Source: Oscillospiraceae bacterium
GTDB lineage: Bacteria; Bacillota; Clostridia; Oscillospirales; Oscillospiraceae
Assembly (NCBI GenBank): GCA_017466665.1
Contig: JAFTTQ010000106.1
Location: forward strand, 1-37,147
DNA length: 37,147 nt
Direction: 5' to 3'
Shown: positions 7,662 to 16,003 of the stretch, in pieces
Position numbering within the stretch: position 1 is the first letter of the stretch
How the letters are laid out: each line of letters opens with the position of its first letter
The notes under the pieces: generated by a model
What the model was told of the DNA's origin: nothing
Seen by the model: only the letters and a program-made list of their open reading frames with translations
The model's database searches: none
Made by a program: the position numbers and the translations under genes

Positions 7662-10600
7662 TTACAGGTTCTCGGAATCCTCGGTTTTCTCTACTTCCTC
7701 AGTTTCCTCTGCTTCTTCCGTTTCGCCGTTTTCTTCTGTTTCCGTTTTCTTCTCAGCCTTCTTGGGCAGCAGGCTCAGCAGGACTTCCTTGAAGGGCCGG
7801 TTTTCCTTCTTGGACTTAAACAGGGTGATGCCGCCAATAGCACCTGCCGCTGCAACGATCACACCGGCAATACAGATCAGAACGATCACAATGGGGCTGA
7901 GTTTCTTGGGCTCGTTGCCAGCCACAGGCGTGGGAGCAGGCGTATCCTGCTGAACCGGTGTCAGTGCCTTGATACGCTGCTCGGCATTGACCAGCTTGGA
8001 ATAGTTGGTGACCAAGGCCTGCTGCTCCAGGGTACCGATCTGGCTGTACAGGCTGCGGGCGGTGGTGACCAGATCTCTTTGCTCATAGCTGACACCCTCG
8101 GGGATCGCATTGATAGCCGCGATGGTCTTCAAGGTCTGCTTGGTGGGTGCCTGTGCGCCGTCAATGGCAGTATCAAAATACTGGCTGAGGATGTAGGAAT
8201 CATAGTGCTGGCCGTTGACCGGCTTGACCATGATCATCTTGTCTTCCACATAACCCACGTAGTCTTGGAAGTTTGCGCCGTAGTAGACATCGAAGTACAT
8301 ACCGTCGGTGACGTTCCACATAAAGTAGGGCAGCAATTCCATGGGCTCAATGGTAACTTCGGTGCCGTCATAATCGGTGTAGCTGCCGAAATCGCCGCTG
8401 CCGGGGATGTGCTCCAAAGTTTCATAGTAGCGGGGGTCAAATTCCTCTTCCAGGATGGGGGAATCATAGGTGCCGAATACCACGATCTTCAGATCCTGGC
8501 AATCGTAGAATGCCTTGTGTCCCACAGAGAACGCGGTTTCAGGCATCACCACCATCTGAACATCAGAACCGGCAAATGCCAGCGCGCTCACACGGACAGT
8601 GCCCTCCGCGATCTGCACATTTTCAGGGCTCAGACCGCCGTAGGTCACAAGCTGCAAGCCGTTGCTGCACTGGCTGTACAGGGAGCCATTGATGACCTGA
8701 ACGGTATCAGTGATGGCATAGGTGTAGATCTTATTCTCGGTAAATGCACCGTTGAACTCTACATTTTCCGTCTTGCAGAAGGGCTCTACCGTGCAAAGGG
8801 CAAAGGGGTTGTCGCCTACGCTCTTTAAGGCATCGCCCAGGGTGACCTTCAGCTCCGCCTGCTGTTCCTTCATAAAGGCGTGCTTACCGATGGTCTCCGC
8901 GGCAGTCAGGTCGACTTCCGCCAGGGCAGTGTAAGCAAAACCGTAGTCGCCAATGTTCTTTGCGGCGTTCAGGTTCTGCACATCCGTCAGCACAGCGCAG
9001 TAGGCAAAGGCGCCCTCGTCCATATCGGTGCCTTCAGGATTCAGCTTCACAGAGGTCAGGGCTGCGCCGTTAACAAAGGCATACTTGCCCAGCTTGGTGG
9101 CGGCAGACAGGTCAACGCTTGTCATAGCGCCGGTTTCCATAAAGGCGTAGTCACCAAAGGTCTGGATCTTTTCCAGATTGATGGAGGTCAGCTTTTCACA
9201 GGTTGCAAAGGCATACTGGGGGATCTCGGTGATGGCCTCGCCCAGCTTCACGCTCTGAAGCTCCTTACACATGGCAAAGGCATATTCGCCAATGGATGTG
9301 GCGGCGCTCAGGTCAACATTTTTGAGGGATGTGGCGTGGTTGGTGGTCATATACTCGCCTTCCGTGGAGACGGCGGCATAGGACATATTCTCGTCGGTGC
9401 AGATGTAGTACTCGTCACCGGAGAAGGCATAATCGCCGATGAAAGCGGCCTTGCTCAGGTCGATCTGCTCCAACCCGGTACAGCTATAAAATGCCTGCTT
9501 GCCGATCTGGGCATTCTCACCCAGGGTCACACTCTTAAGGGATGCGTGGTAGGCAAAGGCGTTTTCACCAATGACAGCATTGTTGCCGATGGTCAGGCTG
9601 TTCAGGGCGGAGCCAAATACATAGTAGAAGTACTTGGTGCCGTTTTCATCGTAATTATGCACCTTGTAGCTCAGATCCTTATCCATATTGAAGGCGTAAT
9701 TGCCCAGGGTGACATCATTGCCGATGACCACGGTTTCCAGCTTGTCGCAGGAAGCGAACACGCCCTCTGCCACGGTCATACCGTCAGGAATGGTCACGGA
9801 GGCAATATCGGTCTTGGCAAAGGCATATTTGCCGATCTGAGTCTCAGCGGTAAAGGCAGGAACTGCGGTGATCGCGGTCTCGAAGAACGCGTACTCACCG
9901 ATCTTTTGGAGATTGCCCAGCTTCACGCTGGCGAGCTTCTCGGAAGAACCGAAGGCATAATCGCCCAGCACGGTAACACCCGGCAGGCTCACGGATGTGA
10001 TCTTGGTATTGTGGGAGAATGCGCCGTTGCCAACGGCAGTGATCTCGGCTGCGCCCACATAATCGCCGGTCAGGGTCGCTGCCACCGCGATCAGCTTGGT
10101 ACCATCGGCAGATACGATATGGTCAGCGGTCTGTACCTTGTAGGTTTTGTTGCCCGCCTTCACCTCAAAGGAAGCCACAGCCGTATCCCGGAAGGCAAAC
10201 TCGCCGATCTCGTTCACATCGGGGCCAACGGAAACACTTGCCAAATTCTTACATTCATAGAACATACCCTCCGGCAGAACGGAAGCATTGACATAGATGG
10301 AGGTCAGCTTTTCGCAGCCGGTAAAGGCATAGGGTGCGTACTTAACCTTGGGTGCGGTGATGGTCACAGTTTCCAGGCTCTTACAGCCGGCAAAGGCGTA
10401 TTCACCGATGGACAGCAGGGTGTCGGTGGTGATGATGCCCTTCAAATTCTGGTTGCCGGCAAAAGCATAGTTGGAAATGACGCAGATCGCACTCAGGTCA
10501 ATGGTATCCTGGAGGTCACAGCCCTCAAAAGCGCTCTGGCTGATGATCTTCAGGTTGTTGCCGCTGGAGAAGGTGATCTTCTGCAGGGCACTGCAGCCGT

Positions 10601-13600
10601 AGAAGGCACCGTACTCAATGGATTCCAGAGTAGACGGCAGTACGATCTCCTCCAAACCTGTCAGGTTCGCAAAGGCGTACGCGCCGATCTTCTTGATGCC
10701 CTCCGGCAAAATGACCTTGGTAATGGTGGATTCACCGATGAACCACTGCTTGCTGGTTTCCGCATCGTCAAAGGCAAGCTCTTCCTCGGTCTTTTGCACA
10801 TAATTGAAGTTTGCAAAGGCAAAGTTGCCGATCTCGGTCAGGGACTTATCATCGGGAACCACAACCAGTCCGCCATTACCGAAGTAGTGGGTCAGGCTGG
10901 CGCCGGTGGTGATATAGGGATCCTTGACCTCCACGGAAACGGATTCGGAGTAGAAGGTGCTCTTTCCGTCCATCATAACCTTGATGGAAACAGAGGCAAA
11001 GCCCTCAGCCACTGCGGTCACATTGCCGTAGTCATCGATCTTAACGATATTTTCGTTACTGGTCTCAAAGACCACTGTGGTATCCTTGGGGAAATAGGGA
11101 TCCAGATCGTAGGTCAAAAGCACGGTTTCAGAGGGATACAGCGACAGATTGAAGTTGCCCTCAAAGAACCGCTTCTCGCCGTCATCACCGATATCCTTAT
11201 CCTCATTAGCCACCTGATAATAGGCCTTTTGGGTAATGTAGCCGGTCAGCCGGAAGATATCTGCCACCGGCTTATCGTAACGGCGGTAGCCCTCCTCGTC
11301 CTCACTGAGAACCTTGACCGTAAAGGTACGGCTGATGCTGTTGCTGGGGTCGGTGACCTTAATGATAGCGTTGCCGCTGGACACTGCCACCAGCTTATTG
11401 TTGACCACACGGACAACACTGGGCTTGGAGGAGGAGAAGCTGAGCAGCTCAGACCAACTGCTGTCCGGGCTGACCAGAGGCTCCAGGGTATAGATCTCGT
11501 TGGGGCTCAGGGTGATGCCCTCCTCTGCCAGTGTGTCGAAGTAGAAGTCGGCAAAATCCGCAGGCAGATCGATCTCATAGGTGGCGTAGTTCAGGGCGTA
11601 GTCATAGGTCGTCAGGGTGAAGGTGTTCTTATTCAGGGCACCTTCCTTGATCTCGTAAATATAATCCGTCAGCTCCAGCTTTACTGTGGTGGTGCTGTTG
11701 CGCTGGGAGAACACCGGGGTCATATACTGCTCAAAGGAGAACAGCTCAGGGGTGGCATTGCCCTCTTCATCCGTACCGGTGCCCACATAGCCAAGCTGTG
11801 CCGACATGGCGTAGTGGTTATCATAGATATCCACATTGGCATACAGCCGGTTCTTCTTCAGGTTCTTATCATACTCAAAGGTATAGTTCACACCGGTAAT
11901 GGTGGGAGCCTGGAAGTCCACAGTCAGGGGGAACTGGAATACATTCTTTTCGTTGGTGGTAATACCGCCGTCGCCGTAATCCAGATAGCCGGTCAGGGTG
12001 ACGGTGTACTGGGAGTTATTGGAGAAGTTATAGTCCATGGTGTCGAACTCGATCTCCACATTGGCGGGATAGATGGAACCGCCGTCGCCGTAGGATTTGC
12101 GCACATCGTCGTCCACGGTCTCAAATACCACCTCGCCGGTGGTATCGTCGGTAATGACGATCTCGATCTTCTTGGCGTTACGCAGCAAGCCTGCCCATAC
12201 AAAGCGCAGGGAGTGGATGGTTCCCTCCTGGTTGGAAAGGGCGATATAATCCCGGTTTGCCACCACCAGCATATCACTGGGATCCTGCAGGAAGTAGTAA
12301 GTACCTAAGTAGCTGACATAGTCCTCAGACAGGCCGCCCACAGGACGGGTAGCATAGGCATCCGCCATCACCTTATCTTCAAAAGCGACGGAATCGTCAT
12401 TTTCGTCCGCATAGGTGTCAAAGTAGTCCAGGTCAAACAGAGGTGCCTTTGTCCAGTCGCCGAAGAAGGCAAGGTAGGGCACGCTAAGGTCGATATCTGT
12501 GCCGCTGGTGGCATTCAGGGTCAGGAAGCCTTCCACATACATGCCGTTTGCAAAGGACTGGTTCAGGTATGCCTTGTTTTCCTCTGTCAGTGTCATGGTC
12601 ACCTTAACGGTGACCGTCTGGCCGGCACCCACAGAGATGGTTTTGCCCTCAATGGCATTGCCGTTTACGGAATTGATCACAATGGAAGCACCTTCCAAAA
12701 TGTGGGCTTCCTCCGTAACGGTGGTCAGACCGGCGTTGGTCTTGGTGTCGCTGACACCCTCGGTCATCACATACGCGCCCAGCTCATAGCTCACAGCGGA
12801 AGAACCGAAGTTATTGACGGCAAAGGTCATTTCGTAAACGCCCTTCTTTTCGGGGTCGTCACCCAGCTCGATCTTTGCCTTATCCATCACACTGCCGTCT
12901 TCATTGAAGGTGGTGATGTAAGCCGGGGTCTTAATGGCATTCATCAGATTGGCAAGGCCCGCACCCTGCTTTCTGACAAAGTAGGGCTGACCGTTGGTGC
13001 TCAGGGCGATATCCGCCGTGGACATCATCAGGCAGTTGACCATGTCGTTGACCTTGCTGGTGTCGTTTGCGATGTCAGGGAAGTTCTCCACCACATACTG
13101 CCGCAGCAGGATGACCACGCCTGCCAGGTTGGGACAGGCCATGGAGGTACCGGAAAGACGGTCATAACCGCCGCCGGTGACGGAGGAGAGAATGTTGCCG
13201 CCGTGGGCAGTGATCTCAGGCTTGATGCCCAGGTCCGGGGTGGGACCCCAGGAGGAGAAGTCAGAAATGAAGGGGCCGGAGGTCTGCTGCTTGCTGATGG
13301 TCAGAGTACCGCCGCCGGCAGCAGCCAGCATTTCACCGGCATCCTGGGTGATGGAGCAGACAGCCAGCTTGGCGTCGCCCACGTTCATCTTGATCTCACC
13401 GGAGATGTTGTTGTAAACAATGATACCCGCTGCACCCTGTGCCTCGGCGATCATTGCCTTTTCTTCAAAGGTGTTGTCGCCACGGCGAACCAGGGCGATC
13501 TTACCAGCTACATCCAGGCCGGTATAGTCAGCGGAACGGCCAACACCGGGGACGACCACATAAGTAAAGTCCTTGGACTCCACATCCCCCAGCAGGGTTT

Positions 13601-14963
13601 CAAAGAAATCATTTTCCTCGGCAGCACCGTTGTTGGACTCATCAAAGTAAATGATGGTCTCGCCGTACTTGATGTAGGGTGTTTCCTCGCCGTTGATGGA
13701 GGCGACAGACAGTGCGCCCTCATAGGTACCGGGAGAACCGACGGTACCGGTATCGGGGTTGGTGGTCAGACCTAAGTTACCGTTCTTCTCAGAACCGTAA
13801 GCAGAGCTGAAGCTGTTGGAAGCAGCCACGATCAGGCTGATGCCCTTATCGCGGATCTTCTGATAGACACCGCTGGTCAGTTCTTCCTCACCCTCGGAAC
13901 CAAAGCCGCAGGCAGTACCCAGGGACATATTGATCACATCCACCTCCAGGATCACGCAATCCTCCAAAGCAGAAAGGATCCAGGAAGCACGGGCAGTATC
14001 CATCACATCAGAGAATACCTTCATGGAAACAAGCTGGGCATTGGGGGCAACGCCGGTGATCACGTCGTCCTTGCCCACGATCACGCCGGAGACGTGAGTG
14101 CCGTGGTTATTGTGGGTGGAATATACGTCCGGGTCATTGTCAGCATAGTCGTAGCCGAAGGGAACCTTTTCATTGATGTACACATCGTCCACAGTCAGGG
14201 AGCCTGCCAGCTCCTTAGCCTTGGTCTGATCCAGAACCGCTGCTACCTGATCGTAGGTAAGACCCAGCTTGGTGGAGGTAAAGTTATCCACGCTGAAAGC
14301 GGTGTGCTTGGAATCAAGACCTGTATCCAAAACCGCCACCACCATGCCGGTGCCGTCATAACCAGATTCACCGCTCTTGAAAATGCCGGTCTCATAAACG
14401 TTAACGGTATTCTCCACAAGCTGCGTTTCCGCCGCCTGATAGACCTCGCCGGCAACCATATGGCTGCCTTCGCTCAGGCAATCGCCAACGGAGGCAAAAT
14501 CGCCGGCCTGGATCACCAGCTCGAAGCCTGTCAGCAAAGTGTCGAACACCTCGCCGGTGCTGTAACCGATGCCCTGGGCATCCAGCTTTTCAAGAAGAGC
14601 AGCACGGTCGGCATCGATGGAAGCCCGAAGTGACTCGGCATCGGCACTTGTCAGGGCATAGTCGGTAAAGCTCATAGCCTTATCGGTGCCCTCGTAAGCA
14701 TCCATCAGGTTGACCTGATCCAAAGTGATGATAACGGAGATATCCTCATCATCCCGGATGCCCTCCGGCAGCCGGTATACCACGGAGCTGTCCAGATATT
14801 TTTCATAATCCACCTTTAATCCGTCCAAACGGTTAAAGGTCGGCGCGATATTCTGCTGGGCAGTATCGGCCTTAGGCGTCATAATGAGCCCTGTCAGCAG
14901 TGCTGTGATCACCGTCAGCACCGCAACTACTTGCAGGATATGTAAGTGGGTTCTTTTCTTCAT
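7662..14963 (-). CDS. Giant membrane-anchored subtilisin-like (S8) protease with BspA-type leucine-rich repeats
   Basis: Cell-surface serine protease of 2433 residues. In order: N-terminal signal/membrane segment (about 8-28); I9-like propeptide (about 75-190); S8 catalytic domain with Asp213 (AVLDTGLD), His287 (NNHGTHVSG), oxyanion Asn383 (AASNSF) and Ser607 (SGTSMACPNLAG); and a protease-associated insert (about 465-520) inside the catalytic domain. Fn3-like regions follow, then two BIG2-type Ig-like domains (about 1150-1210 and 1260-1340). About 18-20 BspA-type leucine-rich repeats (IGEYAFAGCKSLETVTI style) occupy about 1375-2170. A proline-rich linker leads to one membrane helix (about 2353-2378) and a Glu/Thr-rich cytoplasmic tail. 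The catalytic set looks complete, as in lactocepin/C5a-peptidase relatives. The start at 14963 has AAAGG 9 nt upstream. It is the first gene of the operon leading to the Opp importer. The substrate is unknown; the repeats probably bind protein or glycan ligands. Confidence 0.93.
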   Translation of the reverse strand: MKKRTHLHILQVVAVLTVITALLTGLIMTPKADTAQQNIAPTFNRLDGLKVDYEKYLDSSVVYRLPEGIRDDEDISVIITLDQVNLMDAYEGTDKAMSFTDYALTSADAESLRASIDADRAALLEKLDAQGIGYSTGEVFDTLLTGFELVIQAGDFASVGDCLSEGSHMVAGEVYQAAETQLVENTVNVYETGIFKSGESGYDGTGMVVAVLDTGLDSKHTAFSVDNFTSTKLGLTYDQVAAVLDQTKAKELAGSLTVDDVYINEKVPFGYDYADNDPDVYSTHNNHGTHVSGVIVGKDDVITGVAPNAQLVSMKVFSDVMDTARASWILSALEDCVILEVDVINMSLGTACGFGSEGEEELTSGVYQKIRDKGISLIVAASNSFSSAYGSEKNGNLGLTTNPDTGTVGSPGTYEGALSVASINGEETPYIKYGETIIYFDESNNGAAEENDFFETLLGDVESKDFTYVVVPGVGRSADYTGLDVAGKIALVRRGDNTFEEKAMIAEAQGAAGIIVYNNISGEIKMNVGDAKLAVCSITQDAGEMLAAAGGGTLTISKQQTSGPFISDFSSWGPTPDLGIKPEITAHGGNILSSVTGGGYDRLSGTSMACPNLAGVVILLRQYVVENFPDIANDTSKVNDMVNCLMMSTADIALSTNGQPYFVRKQGAGLANLMNAIKTPAYITTFNEDGSVMDKAKIELGDDPEKKGVYEMTFAVNNFGSSAVSYELGAYVMTEGVSDTKTNAGLTTVTEEAHILEGASIVINSVNGNAIEGKTISVGAGQTVTVKVTMTLTEENKAYLNQSFANGMYVEGFLTLNATSGTDIDLSVPYLAFFGDWTKAPLFDLDYFDTYADENDDSVAFEDKVMADAYATRPVGGLSEDYVSYLGTYYFLQDPSDMLVVANRDYIALSNQEGTIHSLRFVWAGLLRNAKKIEIVITDDTTGEVVFETVDDDVRKSYGDGGSIYPANVEIEFDTMDYNFSNNSQYTVTLTGYLDYGDGGITTNEKNVFQFPLTVDFQAPTITGVNYTFEYDKNLKKNRLYANVDIYDNHYAMSAQLGYVGTGTDEEGNATPELFSFEQYMTPVFSQRNSTTTVKLELTDYIYEIKEGALNKNTFTLTTYDYALNYATYEIDLPADFADFYFDTLAEEGITLSPNEIYTLEPLVSPDSSWSELLSFSSSKPSVVRVVNNKLVAVSSGNAIIKVTDPSNSISRTFTVKVLSEDEEGYRRYDKPVADIFRLTGYITQKAYYQVANEDKDIGDDGEKRFFEGNFNLSLYPSETVLLTYDLDPYFPKDTTVVFETSNENIVKIDDYGNVTAVAEGFASVSIKVMMDGKSTFYSESVSVEVKDPYITTGASLTHYFGNGGLVVVPDDKSLTEIGNFAFANFNYVQKTEEELAFDDAETSKQWFIGESTITKVILPEGIKKIGAYAFANLTGLEEIVLPSTLESIEYGAFYGCSALQKITFSSGNNLKIISQSAFEGCDLQDTIDLSAICVISNYAFAGNQNLKGIITTDTLLSIGEYAFAGCKSLETVTITAPKVKYAPYAFTGCEKLTSIYVNASVLPEGMFYECKNLASVSVGPDVNEIGEFAFRDTAVASFEVKAGNKTYKVQTADHIVSADGTKLIAVAATLTGDYVGAAEITAVGNGAFSHNTKITSVSLPGVTVLGDYAFGSSEKLASVKLGNLQKIGEYAFFETAITAVPAFTAETQIGKYAFAKTDIASVTIPDGMTVAEGVFASCDKLETVVIGNDVTLGNYAFNMDKDLSYKVHNYDENGTKYFYYVFGSALNSLTIGNNAVIGENAFAYHASLKSVTLGENAQIGKQAFYSCTGLEQIDLSKAAFIGDYAFSGDEYYICTDENMSYAAVSTEGEYMTTNHATSLKNVDLSAATSIGEYAFAMCKELQSVKLGEAITEIPQYAFATCEKLTSINLEKIQTFGDYAFMETGAMTSVDLSAATKLGKYAFVNGAALTSVKLNPEGTDMDEGAFAYCAVLTDVQNLNAAKNIGDYGFAYTALAEVDLTAAETIGKHAFMKEQQAELKVTLGDALKSVGDNPFALCTVEPFCKTENVEFNGAFTENKIYTYAITDTVQVINGSLYSQCSNGLQLVTYGGLSPENVQIAEGTVRVSALAFAGSDVQMVVMPETAFSVGHKAFYDCQDLKIVVFGTYDSPILEEEFDPRYYETLEHIPGSGDFGSYTDYDGTEVTIEPMELLPYFMWNVTDGMYFDVYYGANFQDYVGYVEDKMIMVKPVNGQHYDSYILSQYFDTAIDGAQAPTKQTLKTIAAINAIPEGVSYEQRDLVTTARSLYSQIGTLEQQALVTNYSKLVNAEQRIKALTPVQQDTPAPTPVAGNEPKKLSPIVIVLICIAGVIVAAAGAIGGITLFKSKKENRPFKEVLLSLLPKKAEKKTETEENGETEEAEETEEVEKTEDSENL

Positions 14964-14993
14964 ATTTTTTCGCCTTTCTTTTAGGATGTCTAA

Positions 14994-15035
14994 AATGCGT
15001 CATTTGGCACACAGTCATAATGCGCCATTTTGACT
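14994..15035 (-). repeat. 25-bp-period direct repeat in the protease operon leader
   Basis: AATGCGTCATTTGGCAC at 14994 recurs as AATGCGCCATTTTGACT at 15019, with four mismatches in 17 positions. Both copies lie in the untranslated leader between the predicted start of transcription and the protease start codon. The same stretch can fold into an imperfect 12-bp stem (14992-15031). It could be a regulator binding site or a leader structure. Confidence 0.4.
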
Positions 15036-15052
15036 TATACATAGTCCAGTTT

Positions 15053-15081
15053 ATTTTACTGCATCCGCCATAGAATTGCAA
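15053..15081 (-). promoter_or_regulatory. Promoter of the protease-Opp operon
   Basis: On the minus strand, TTGCAA (15081-15076) and TAAAAT (15058-15053) are separated by 17 bp, a good sigma-A spacing. Transcription would start near 15046 and leave a leader of about 80 nt before the protease ATG at 14963. The promoter is divergent from that of the 15225 gene. Confidence 0.6.
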
Positions 15082-15162
15082 GGTTTTTTATGCTTAAAAA
15101 AGGTTTTTTTTATTTAATAATGTGTGAACATCTTTAGGATCTTCCTTTTGCGCAGTTTTGGA

Positions 15163-15191
15163 TTTACTTTTTGGGGAAGCTATGCTACAAT
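15163..15191 (+). promoter_or_regulatory. Promoter of the CxxC-tail / polyferredoxin-TlpA operon
   Basis: TTTACT (15163-15168) and TACAAT (15186-15191) are spaced by 17 bp, about 33 bp before the first start codon at 15225. The -35 box is imperfect. No Crp-type TGTGA palindrome lies at -41, unlike the trx and trxB promoters. Confidence 0.5.
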
Positions 15192-15224
15192 AATCAGAGA
15201 AAATTTTATATAGGAGGCGTGTAT

Positions 15225-15998
15225 ATGACAAAAAAACGCATCCATTTCCTTTATGGCATCGTTTTGGGCGCTGTGGCAGTGATTGCGGGCATCTGCCTGA
15301 TCGTAGCCTGTGTGGGCATTTACCGTTCCGGCGACCATCCCTTTACACGGGAATCGGTTGCCGCGGCATTTCAGACCATCGCCATCCCGGTCTATGCTTT
15401 GCTGGCGCTGGTGATCGGCGGTTTTATCCTGGATATTTTTCTTCCCAGAGAGAAAACCAAGCCGGCAGCAGAAAAGCAGTACGGCGTGATCTTAGAAAAG
15501 CTTCACCGCAAGCTGGACTTAAAACGTTATGAGTCTTCTGTGCGCATAAGCATTGAAAAGCAGCAGAAAAGCCGCAGGCTTCACGGATATATCACTTTGG
15601 GACTTTTGTTTGTTTGCAGTGTGGTATTTCTTACCTACGCCGTGAATATGCAGAACTTCCACAAGGAAGATATGAACGGCTCTATGATCAAAGCAATGTA
15701 TCTGTTTATCCCCTGCCTTGCGATTCCCTTTGGCTACGGTGTATTCACCGCCTATTGGGGACGACGCAGTATGCAAAAGGAAATTGCGCTTGTAAAGCAG
15801 GCCATTGCCGCCGGCTGTCCCGCACCGGCAGGCCAGCCCGCCGCGCCGAAGCGTAGTGAAAAGCCTGCCCAGATCGCTAAATATGCCATTTTGGCAGTCA
15901 GTCTTGCCGTTTTGATCTACGGCTTTTTCGCAGGCGGCACCGCCGACGTGCTGGCAAAGGCTGCCGCTATCTGCACGGAATGCGTAGGATTGGGGTGA
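15225..15998 (+). CDS. Membrane protein with a C-terminal CxxC tail (CD1871A-like)
   Basis: Integral membrane protein of 257 residues with about five hydrophobic segments: near 8-28, 50-70, 120-142, 155-175 and 222-240. Positively charged stretches such as KKRIH and PREKTKP lie between or beside them. The last 45 residues run from a membrane helix to GGTADVLAKAAAICTECVGLG. From memory, this resembles the small CD1871A-family CXXC-motif proteins found beside 4Fe-4S membrane proteins in clostridia. Here that peptide appears fused to an extra N-terminal membrane domain that I do not recognise. The start at 15225 is chosen for its GGAGG 7 nt upstream; an earlier ATG at 15171 has no ribosome site. 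It ends 5 nt before the polyferredoxin-TlpA gene, so the two are almost certainly co-expressed. A role in handing electrons to exported thiols is inference. Confidence 0.75.
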   Translation: MTKKRIHFLYGIVLGAVAVIAGICLIVACVGIYRSGDHPFTRESVAAAFQTIAIPVYALLALVIGGFILDIFLPREKTKPAAEKQYGVILEKLHRKLDLKRYESSVRISIEKQQKSRRLHGYITLGLLFVCSVVFLTYAVNMQNFHKEDMNGSMIKAMYLFIPCLAIPFGYGVFTAYWGRRSMQKEIALVKQAIAAGCPAPAGQPAAPKRSEKPAQIAKYAILAVSLAVLIYGFFAGGTADVLAKAAAICTECVGLG

Positions 15999-16003
15999 AA
16001 AGA

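Noticed and set aside
8440..10850. Tandem DNA repeat array in the protease gene
   Set aside because: The repetition is at the protein level (leucine-rich repeats); the DNA units have diverged and are not a satellite or CRISPR.
8880..12308. 1142-residue open frame on the plus strand opposite the giant protease gene
   Set aside because: A by-product of the codon use of the leucine-rich repeats on the other strand; no ribosome site and no protein family character.
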